5,753 nt of DNA from Clostridiales bacterium (GTDB taxonomy: Bacteria > Bacillota > Clostridia > UBA8921): assembly GCA_003535395.1 (NCBI GenBank), contig DOHE01000333.1, forward strand, positions 1-5,753, in the 5' to 3' direction. Position numbers and translations under genes: made by a program. A model generated the notes under the pieces. It did not search any database. It saw only the letters and a program-made list of their open reading frames with translations, and was not told the origin of the DNA. Shown here one piece after another: positions 1 through 5,378 of this stretch. Each line of letters opens with the position of its first letter. Positions within the stretch are counted from its first letter, which is position 1.

Positions 1-116
1 AGGATCAAAATATTGTTCCATGCATAACCGGCAACCAGCAGGCTAAGGACCAGCAGGACTGGAAGCATCGGGTGAATTCCAGGGACAGATACTGTACGTG
101 TTTTCAACCGGAGCAT
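1..116 (-). CDS. 5' end of an unidentified membrane or exported protein, cut by the left window edge
   Basis: The first 38 codons of a minus-strand reading frame are visible, starting with ATG at 114-116. The frame has an in-frame TGA 24 bases upstream (138-140), and this ATG is its first usual start codon. An AGGA sequence (minus strand, at 122-125) sits 5 bases before it, an acceptable ribosome binding site. The protein begins with a short basic stretch (MLRLKTR), then from about residue 17 turns strongly hydrophobic (PMLPVLLVLSLLVAGYAW), which looks like an N-terminal membrane anchor or signal sequence. It lies 81 bases downstream of the pantothenate kinase gene on the same strand, so it could be the third gene of the htpG operon. 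Too little is visible to name it. An alternative start is the TTG at 105-107. The frame could also be a chance ORF, but the basic-then-hydrophobic pattern and the ribosome binding site argue for a real gene. Confidence 0.55.
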   Translation of the reverse strand, partial: MLRLKTRTVSVPGIHPMLPVLLVLSLLVAGYAWNNILI

Positions 117-197
117 AAATATCCTGACGGATTTGGCTCATAGGAAAAAATATGCCGGGATGCGGTCATATATGAAAACACGGGCAAATTGCATGAT

Positions 198-1046
198 TCA
201 GGAAATTTCGGCAAATGGCAACCCGCGGGTATAAGCAAGAGCTGCTCCGGCAGCAGTCGCGTACTCGGCATCCTCCGGTATGATGAAATCCACATGATAC
301 AATCGGGAGATGCCGTCAAATATCGCTCTTGCCTGGGGCACGCTGCTTAATGTCCCTGTCAGTACGATCTGGTTCACCCGGTCCGCCTTGGAGGCAAATA
401 CTGCGATCATACCGATGGTTTGAAACACCAGATTGATGATGCCCATTGCGATGTCCGCCTTGGAGGCCAGATCGCTGATCTTCCCAAAATTGGATGCGGT
501 CGTCTCCGGAGGCAGCCCTACCAGGATATCCCTGGTGATGTCCCCGATGTTCAGGTCCACATGGGTCAGATTTCCTCCCTCGGCTGTATTAATAATATCA
601 TCAAAATTCCGCACATTCAGCATCCGGTTGGAAAGCCCAAGCAGCGTCCCGCCCCCGATACCGGTGCCTCCCATATGCCGGACATCCGTTTGGTCCGCGT
701 AAACACAGGCAGTACCTGTCCCCATGCTCACCACGATCGCCTTGTCGCGGTTGCTCAGAAACAGCCCGCCCCGGCCAATGGCCCGAAACTCGTCCACCTT
801 GCCGGTGGGGATACTGTAGATCCGGTCCTTGATATATGAAGCCCCAACACCGGTAACCATGACCCGCTGGATATCTTCTATTTTCAGGGCGTTGGCATTG
901 AGGAACTTCCCAAAAGCGCCGTATACGGAGGCGATGGGGTCGGTGGCCCTGACCAGAAACGGCCCAAAAATCCGGTCGTCTTCATAACCGACGATCTTTG
1001 TAGTACTTCCGCCGATATCGATCCCAATGATTTTACTTTGCTTCAT
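198..1046 (-). CDS. coaW: Type II pantothenate kinase (CoaW-like)
   Basis: The protein (282 aa) should phosphorylate pantothenate with ATP to 4'-phosphopantothenate, the first committed step of coenzyme A synthesis, in the cytoplasm. It has the actin/hexokinase-like (ASKHA) fold signatures in the order expected for type II kinases: an N-terminal phosphate loop GIDIGGSTTKI (residues 8-18), a VDEF segment whose Glu86 fits the family's catalytic glutamate, a second phosphate loop MGTGTACV (108-115), a glycine-rich GGTGIGGGT segment (126-134), an adenosine-side LTGTLS segment (229-234), and a C-terminal ATAAGAAL helix (263-270). Length and motif order match the Staphylococcus aureus CoaW type. 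The ATG overlaps the htpG stop codon as ATGA, with only a weak purine-rich GGCGGTG stretch upstream, so translation is probably coupled to htpG. Type II enzymes of the S. aureus kind are reported to escape CoA feedback inhibition; whether this one does cannot be seen here. Other ASKHA kinases or a BadF-type ATPase are less likely because the whole motif set fits. Confidence 0.93.
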   Translation of the reverse strand: MKQSKIIGIDIGGSTTKIVGYEDDRIFGPFLVRATDPIASVYGAFGKFLNANALKIEDIQRVMVTGVGASYIKDRIYSIPTGKVDEFRAIGRGGLFLSNRDKAIVVSMGTGTACVYADQTDVRHMGGTGIGGGTLLGLSNRMLNVRNFDDIINTAEGGNLTHVDLNIGDITRDILVGLPPETTASNFGKISDLASKADIAMGIINLVFQTIGMIAVFASKADRVNQIVLTGTLSSVPQARAIFDGISRLYHVDFIIPEDAEYATAAGAALAYTRGLPFAEIS

Positions 1047-2995
1047 TCAGTTTCACCGCCAAATGCCCGCTGCATCACAGCCAGACTTCTTTCGATAAAG
1101 CCTTTCATACTTTCCGGATCCAAGGGTCTGTGAGCAAGGGCCGCCAGGTCGTACAGATGATGGCAGGCCATTTTTATATTTTCTCCGTCCCGGGCTTGCT
1201 GTTCCATCTGCAGCACTGACCGCACCAGGCCATTGGAGGCATTCAGCACCAGAGTCTCTTCCACCGGGAAATCCGGGATCATTCTCTGATCTCCATAAAA
1301 TCGGCTCATTTCCTGCATTCGGCGGCTATATTCATTCACAACGAGCATGGCTGGGATCTCTTCTGATTTTAGAGGTTCAAACCGGACCTTCAGTTCCTTT
1401 TTCCCGGTGATCTCCTGAAACAGCTTTTCCATCCCCTGCTTCTGCTCTTCGGATATGGCAGAAGTATCTTCATCTTTATGGCGAATAGCATCGGCAACCT
1501 CCGCGTCTACCCGTTGAAATTTTGCCTTGTCCTCCTTCATTTCCATGAAAGATATAAAGTTATTGTCGATAAGGTTGTCCAGCATCACCACATCGATGCC
1601 TGTTTCCTTGAAAAGACGCAGATACTGGCTCTGCTGGCGCTCATCCGTCGCATAGAACACCTGGTTCTCGTGTTTTTCCCGGGCTCTCTCGAGGTATTCC
1701 TTCAATGTCAGACTCTGCCCGTCTGCCAGCCGGAAAATCAGGATATCCTTGACCCGGTCATAAAATTTAGCTTCCCGCATGCAGCCGTATTTGACAAAGG
1801 GATGGATGTCCTCCCAATAGCGGTTGAAGTCCTCCCGCTGGGTTTCAAACAGAGAGACCAGCTTGTCCCCCACTTTCTTGGTGATATGATTGGATATTTT
1901 CGCCACGTACCCGTCATTTTGCAGGAAGCTCCGGGATACGTTCAAGGGAAGGTCCGGGCAGTCCAACACTCCATTGAGCAGCATAAGGAATTCCGGGATC
2001 ACTTCCTTGATGTTCTCGGCGACGAAAACCTGGTTGTAAAACAGTTTGATATGCCCTTCGTTGAGCCCGAACCGCTGCCGGATCCTGGGGAAATACAGGA
2101 TCCCCTTCATGTTGAAAGGAAAATCCATATTCAAGTGGATCCAGAAAAGCGGTTCATTGAAATCGCGAAAAACCTTGGTATAAAATGCTTTGTATTCATC
2201 ATCAGTACAGTCCCGGGGGGTTTTCAGCCAAAGGGGCTGAGTATCATTGACAGGCTTTGGTTCAGCAGGAGCAGTGTCCTTGTCCTGGTCCTGGTCCTGG
2301 TCCTCGCTATTGTCCTGGTCATCTTCTGCCTTCTTTTCATCGGCCGGGGCATCCGTTTTAGGTTTATCACCTTCATCCAGATAGATGGGATAAGGCATGA
2401 ATCCGCAGTATTTTTCAAGAATTTCCCGAATCCGGTGTATATCCACAAATTCCTCTCCATCAGCGGAAAGATACAACATCACTTTTGTCCCCGTAATGCT
2501 GCGCTGGGAAGCTTCGATCGTATAGGAAGTGTTCCCGTCACCCGTCCATGTGGCGGCATCCGCTCCTTCAAGGTAGGAAAGGGTATCTACGCTGACCTTG
2601 TCGGCCACCATGAAGGAAGAATAGAATCCAAGTCCGAAATGCCCGATGATCTGGCTGGCATCCGTTTTGTCCTTGTACTTGTCGATAAAGTCCACTGCTC
2701 CGGAAAATGCGATCTGATTGATGTATTTTTTTAGTTCTTCTGCGGTCATGCCGATGCCATTGTCTTCCACCCACAGGCATTTTTGTTCCGGGTCTGCTCC
2801 AACAGTGATCTTATAACCGCTCTCCGGTTCTTTGGCCTCACCCATGGCCACCAGCTTCTTATGCTTACTGATGGCATCGCATCCGTTGGATACCAGTTCC
2901 CTTAAAAATATATCCTTGTCGGAATACAGCCACTTTTTGATAATAGGAAAAATATTGTCTGTGTTGATGGTCATCGTTCCGCTTTCGTTGATCAT
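1043..2995 (-). CDS. htpG: Molecular chaperone HtpG (bacterial Hsp90) with an expanded charged linker
   Basis: This is a cytosolic ATP-dependent dimeric chaperone of 650 aa. The N-terminal ATPase domain (about residues 8-206) carries the GHKL motifs: ELVSNGCDA (33-41, catalytic Glu33, Mg-binding Asn37), DNGIGM (78-83) and GHFGLGFYSSFMVA (118-131). The middle domain starts near PLWLKT (254) and contains LNVSR (351-355), whose Arg355 fits the ATP-contacting arginine of the family. The C-terminal dimerisation domain runs to the end; there is no MEEVD tail, as expected in bacteria. Between the first two domains is a roughly 47-residue acidic linker (about 207-253) with a QDQDQDQ run, longer than in the roughly 624-residue E. 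coli protein. I chose the start at 2995 because GGAGGG lies 7 bases upstream. The longer frame from a TTG at 3071-3073 would place the start inside the -35 box of the gene's own promoter. The ATPase motif reads NGCDA where NASDA is usual. It is the first gene of a likely operon with coaW. Confidence 0.97.
   Translation of the reverse strand: MINESGTMTINTDNIFPIIKKWLYSDKDIFLRELVSNGCDAISKHKKLVAMGEAKEPESGYKITVGADPEQKCLWVEDNGIGMTAEELKKYINQIAFSGAVDFIDKYKDKTDASQIIGHFGLGFYSSFMVADKVSVDTLSYLEGADAATWTGDGNTSYTIEASQRSITGTKVMLYLSADGEEFVDIHRIREILEKYCGFMPYPIYLDEGDKPKTDAPADEKKAEDDQDNSEDQDQDQDKDTAPAEPKPVNDTQPLWLKTPRDCTDDEYKAFYTKVFRDFNEPLFWIHLNMDFPFNMKGILYFPRIRQRFGLNEGHIKLFYNQVFVAENIKEVIPEFLMLLNGVLDCPDLPLNVSRSFLQNDGYVAKISNHITKKVGDKLVSLFETQREDFNRYWEDIHPFVKYGCMREAKFYDRVKDILIFRLADGQSLTLKEYLERAREKHENQVFYATDERQQSQYLRLFKETGIDVVMLDNLIDNNFISFMEMKEDKAKFQRVDAEVADAIRHKDEDTSAISEEQKQGMEKLFQEITGKKELKVRFEPLKSEEIPAMLVVNEYSRRMQEMSRFYGDQRMIPDFPVEETLVLNASNGLVRSVLQMEQQARDGENIKMACHHLYDLAALAHRPLDPESMKGFIERSLAVMQRAFGGETE
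2237..2377 (-). other. Charged linker region of HtpG
   Basis: This stretch encodes residues 207-253 of HtpG, between the ATPase and middle domains. It is rich in Asp, Glu, Lys, Gln, Pro and Ala with no predicted fold, and includes a DQDQDQDKD run. Eukaryotic cytosolic Hsp90 has a long charged linker here; most studied bacterial HtpG proteins have a very short one. The reading frame is open throughout, so this is an insertion or expansion and not a frameshift. Its boundaries are estimated from where family-like sequence stops and resumes. Confidence 0.8.
2276..2304 (+). repeat. Hexanucleotide tandem repeat (GTCCTG unit) inside htpG
   Basis: About 4.8 copies of a 6-base unit are visible on the plus strand: one GTCCTT, three GTCCTG, and a partial GTCCT. 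A further GTCCTG copy lies nearby at 2312-2317. On the coding strand the unit reads as CAG GAC, giving the Gln-Asp run of the HtpG linker. Because the unit is 6 bases long, gain or loss of copies keeps the frame and only changes linker length. Confidence 0.9.
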
Positions 2996-2996
2996 G

Positions 2997-3003
2997 CCTT
3001 TTC
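2997..3003 (-). promoter_or_regulatory. GAAAAGG motif between the htpG promoter and its start codon
   Basis: The minus strand carries GAAAAGG, ending one base before the htpG ATG and sharing a G with the Shine-Dalgarno GGAGGG. From memory, the same heptamer was described as a positive heat-induction element downstream of the sigma-A promoter of Bacillus subtilis htpG. Here it may simply be purine-rich sequence around the ribosome binding site, so the functional reading is tentative. Confidence 0.3.
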
Positions 3004-3008
3004 CCTCC
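3003..3008 (-). promoter_or_regulatory. htpG ribosome binding site that decides the start
   Basis: The minus strand reads GGAGGG followed by AAAAGGC and the ATG at 2993-2995. Spacing is 7 bases, ideal for a Shine-Dalgarno site. The next candidate, the ATG at 2972-2974 (residue 8), has no comparable site, and the longer TTG frame starts within the promoter. Confidence 0.9.
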
Positions 3009-3043
3009 ACTGACGATCCATATTCATGGTTTGATGTACAAAA

Positions 3044-3073
3044 AGTATAAACACGGGATGCTGTATCTGTCAA
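3044..3073 (-). promoter_or_regulatory. Vegetative sigma-factor promoter of htpG (-coaW)
   Basis: On the minus strand a perfect -35 box TTGACA (3068-3073) is followed, 18 bases later, by TATACT (3044-3049); with a 17-base spacer the -10 would be TTATAC (3045-3050) preceded by an extended TG. Either gives a strong sigma-A type promoter. Transcription would begin near 3037, leaving a leader of about 42 bases that holds GGAGGG. No CIRCE or CtsR operator is visible around it, so classical HrcA or CtsR heat-shock control is not supported. Confidence 0.85.
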
Positions 3074-3106
3074 CCTTTATGCCTTTGTCGACCCAATTTT
3101 TTTGCA

Positions 3107-3135
3107 TTGACAGAGCTTAAAATGAGTGCTATGAT
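3107..3135 (+). promoter_or_regulatory. Extended -10 sigma-A type promoter of the trpB2-type gene
   Basis: The plus strand has a perfect -35 TTGACA (3107-3112), a 17-base spacer, and -10 TATGAT (3130-3135) preceded by TG at the extended -10 position (3127-3128). This is close to the best possible match for a vegetative promoter. The predicted transcript starts near 3142, leaving a leader of about 34 bases. That leaves no room for a T-box, a trp leader peptide or another attenuator, so any control would act on initiation. Confidence 0.87.
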
Positions 3136-3160
3136 TTTTTAAATATAGTTGAGATGAGAT

Positions 3161-3168
3161 AAGGAGAG
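3161..3168 (+). promoter_or_regulatory. Ribosome binding site of the trpB2-type gene
   Basis: AAGGAGAG lies upstream of the ATG at 3176, with 9 bases between AAGGAG and the start codon. Another ATG at 3169 is in a different frame and too close to the site, so 3176 is the better start. Confidence 0.85.
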
Positions 3169-3175
3169 ATGAGCG

Positions 3176-4546
3176 ATGACCAGCAAAAAAGATTTGCGTA
3201 AAATCATTCTGGATGAGACCATTATACCGAAACAGTGGTACAATATCCGGGCGGATATGCCCAACAAGCCCCTTCCCTATTACAGTGCCCAAACCATGAA
3301 ACCCGCACAACCGGACGAACTTTTCGCCATCTTCCCCAGGGAGCTGGTCGCACAGGAGATGTGTGATGACCGGTATGTGGATATTCCCGAAGAAGTACGC
3401 AAGCATTATGAAAGCTTCCGGCCCAGCCCTCTTTTCAGGGCGCTCGGTCTGGAAAAGCGTTTGGATACTCCGGCCCGTATCTATTATAAATACGAGGGGA
3501 CCAATGCTACCGGGAGTCACAAGCTCAATACGGCAATCCCCCAGGCTTATTATAATAAGAAGGAAGGCATTCGGAAACTGAGCACGGAAACCGGTGCCGG
3601 CCAGTGGGGAAGCGCTCTTAGCCTTGCCTGCAACTACATGGATATGGAATGCACCGTATATATGGTAAAAATCAGTTATGAGCAGAAACCTTACCGCCGC
3701 ACGCTTATGCAGACTTTTGGCGCAACTGTGCTGGCCAGCCCCAGCAATGCGACCGAAGTGGGCCGACAGATCCTGCTTCATGATCCGAAATGTACAGGAA
3801 GCCTTGGCATTGCCATCAGCGAGGCCGTGGAGACCGCCGCTACCCGCAGCGATACCAATTATTCCCTCGGCAGCGTGCTGAATCATGTTTGCATGCACCA
3901 AACAGTCATTGGGCAGGAGGCCAAGAAACAGCTGGAGTACGTGGATGAATACCCGGATGTGATCATTGCGTGCTGCGGCGGGGGATCCAACTTCGCCGGC
4001 ATTACCTTCCCCTTCCTTATGGACAAGATCCGCCATGGCAGAAACATGAGATGCATCGCAGTGGAACCCACATCCTGCCCCACCCTTACCAAGGGCGTTT
4101 TCAGTTATGATTACGGGGACAGCGCTAAAATTGGCCCGATCGCAAAGATGTATACTTTGGGTCATGACTTCATTCCTTCCGGCATCCATGCGGGCGGTTT
4201 GAGATATCACGGTGATTCTCCTCTCATCAGCCAGCTCTATCATGACAAGCTCATCGAAGCGGAAGCATACGGCCAGCTGGAAGTATTTGATGCCGGCGTG
4301 ATGTTTGCCAGAGCAGAAGGCATCATACCGGCTCCCGAATCTTCCCACGCCATTGCTGCTGTGGTCAAGGAAGCGCTAAAATGCAGGGAGGAAGGCCGAA
4401 GCGAGACTATCCTTTTCAACTTGAGCGGTAACGGGTATTTCGACATGAGCGCTTACGAGAGCTACCTGGCCGGGAAACTGGACAATGCGCCTTATGAAAA
4501 AGCCGCCCTCGATGAAAGTTTGAAAAACCTTCCCGTAATCGAATAA
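3176..4546 (+). CDS. trpB2: TrpB2-type tryptophan synthase beta chain-like PLP enzyme, orphan (no trpA nearby)
   Basis: The protein (456 aa) belongs to the fold type II pyridoxal-phosphate enzymes and matches the longer TrpB2 (TrpB-like) branch. The PLP-binding lysine is Lys116 in ATGSHKLNTA (111-120). The catalytic glutamate is Glu138 in ETGAGQWG (138-145); TrpB2 proteins have QWG where classical TrpB1 has QHG. The cofactor phosphate is held by CCGGGSN (266-272), and NLSGNGYFDM (415-424) supplies the late serine-glycine motif near the pyridine ring. The expected reaction is L-serine plus indole to L-tryptophan. TrpB2 proteins bind TrpA weakly or not at all and often stand alone, so indole salvage, or another beta-replacement, is likely; the true substrate cannot be read here. 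Length fits TrpB2 (about 420-460 aa) and exceeds TrpB1 (about 400). The N-terminal 80 residues before the FRPSPL segment are typical of the branch. It is a single-gene unit with its own promoter, convergent with the TadE-like gene 34 bases downstream. Confidence 0.92.
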   Translation: MTSKKDLRKIILDETIIPKQWYNIRADMPNKPLPYYSAQTMKPAQPDELFAIFPRELVAQEMCDDRYVDIPEEVRKHYESFRPSPLFRALGLEKRLDTPARIYYKYEGTNATGSHKLNTAIPQAYYNKKEGIRKLSTETGAGQWGSALSLACNYMDMECTVYMVKISYEQKPYRRTLMQTFGATVLASPSNATEVGRQILLHDPKCTGSLGIAISEAVETAATRSDTNYSLGSVLNHVCMHQTVIGQEAKKQLEYVDEYPDVIIACCGGGSNFAGITFPFLMDKIRHGRNMRCIAVEPTSCPTLTKGVFSYDYGDSAKIGPIAKMYTLGHDFIPSGIHAGGLRYHGDSPLISQLYHDKLIEAEAYGQLEVFDAGVMFARAEGIIPAPESSHAIAAVVKEALKCREEGRSETILFNLSGNGYFDMSAYESYLAGKLDNAPYEKAALDESLKNLPVIE

Positions 4547-4580
4547 ATTTTGATTCTGCTGCCTGCTCTGCATCATCGGT

Positions 4581-5378
4581 TTATTCTGCCAATACCGGCA
4601 GTCCTCCTCTGCAGATCAGGCAGCGAATATACCCTTGCTGTACGGCCTTTGAAAGGCGCACTGCGATGCAGCTTTTAGCCAGATAACGGCAGCCGGCTCC
4701 ATGATACCGGGTACCTGTCCGGGTGATATACACGATTCTGTCCGGATCATTTTTGGCTTGGTCGTCCTCCAGCAAAGCAGTGACGAGCAGGGGAAAGAGA
4801 TGGACCCGCCCGGCGACCCATGCCTTTTCCACGGATGTATGCCGAAGGATCAGATTTCCTTTCCGAAAAAGCGGGAAGTGCAGGTTTAACTCCCACTCTG
4901 CTGTTATCAGCACATCCCCGGGATCCGTCGATATGTTCCCCGGATCTGGCAGATCGTCTTTGAGGGTATCGTTTCCGGGAAGCTGGCACCGGGCAATACG
5001 AAAATTGCCGTTATCCGGTAGCCCAGCTTCCTTCAGCTTTTCCAGGAATATTTTTTCTGTCATGGCTTTCCCCGCTACTTCCTTCAGGGGGATGGTCAAG
5101 CTTTCAAACCCTTTCAAAAATACGCCTTCATCTTCAAGCTCGTTCATCAGGCCGATGATTCGGCCGTGAGCCGCCACTTCTCCGGCTGTTTGAGCTACAG
5201 CATGAGAAAATCTGGCATCCAGCGCAGCGATGCGGAACAGAGAGAAAACAAATACGGCCAGTAGACTCATGACCCAGGTTATGATGGCCGCCTCCACACT
5301 CAGCGAGCCTCTTGGTGCTTTGCAAAACTCCCGGCCGTCCGAGTCGGCTTTATTGATGCATTTACATCGGTTTTCCAT
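4581..5378 (-). CDS. TadE-like pilin-signal protein with C-terminal His/Cys motif
   Basis: This 265-aa protein has a 24-residue hydrophilic leader ending in Gly24, followed by SLSVEAAI with Glu29 at +5 of the predicted mature protein, then a hydrophobic helix (about 30-50). That is the layout of a class III prepilin-type signal, as in TadE-like pseudopilins cut by a Tad prepilin peptidase. The body (about 55-210) is soluble and I recognise no domain in it. The C-terminus (216-256) has VYITRTGTRYHGAGCRYL, a linker, and GYIRCLIC; His226, Cys230, Cys253 and Cys256 could bind a metal or form disulfides. Similar YHxxxCRYL...GYxxCxxC tails occur on several exported Gram-positive proteins. The start is well fixed by AGGAGG 6 bases upstream. 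Its first 17 bases overlap the end of the upstream gene, implying coupling. The role is probably as a minor, surface-exposed pilin-like component of a Tad-type secretion or pilus system; the exact function is unknown. Confidence 0.78.
   Translation of the reverse strand: MENRCKCINKADSDGREFCKAPRGSLSVEAAIITWVMSLLAVFVFSLFRIAALDARFSHAVAQTAGEVAAHGRIIGLMNELEDEGVFLKGFESLTIPLKEVAGKAMTEKIFLEKLKEAGLPDNGNFRIARCQLPGNDTLKDDLPDPGNISTDPGDVLITAEWELNLHFPLFRKGNLILRHTSVEKAWVAGRVHLFPLLVTALLEDDQAKNDPDRIVYITRTGTRYHGAGCRYLAKSCIAVRLSKAVQQGYIRCLICRGGLPVLAE

Noticed and set aside
110..141. Possible small peptide start (MSQIRQDIY) on the minus strand at 141
   Set aside because: No ribosome binding site precedes it, it stops after about 32 codons, and it overlaps the better supported frame starting at 116.
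117..197. Possible promoter or terminator between coaW and the left-edge gene
   Set aside because: No -35/-10 pair with good spacing and no hairpin plus T-run was found; only AT-rich patches are present.
2079..2106. Repeated GGATCC with a GGGGA/TCCCC pair inside htpG
   Set aside because: It falls in conserved middle-domain coding sequence and the stem is only five pairs, so there is no reason to invoke a regulatory structure.
1478..2734. Long open frame of 418 codons on the plus strand opposite htpG
   Set aside because: It is the antisense shadow of htpG; it contains an LVLVLVLV run produced by the QD repeat, has no family signature, and htpG motifs are unambiguous on the other strand.
3125..3132. 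GAGTGCTA, matching half of a CIRCE heat-shock operator
   Set aside because: The required inverted partner TTAGCACTC nine bases upstream is absent (4 of 9 matches), and the stretch overlaps the trpB2 extended -10, so it is probably chance.
3077..4348. Long open frame of 423 codons on the minus strand opposite trpB2
   Set aside because: It is antisense to a gene with all TrpB2 catalytic motifs, shows no domain pattern of its own, and runs into the divergent promoter region.
4645..4671. Palindrome GCCTTTGAAAGGC and small stem CTGC-GAT-GCAG near the trpB2 3' side
   Set aside because: Both lie inside the TadE-like coding region, the stems are short, and there is no proper T-run after a stable GC stem, so a terminator call is not justified.
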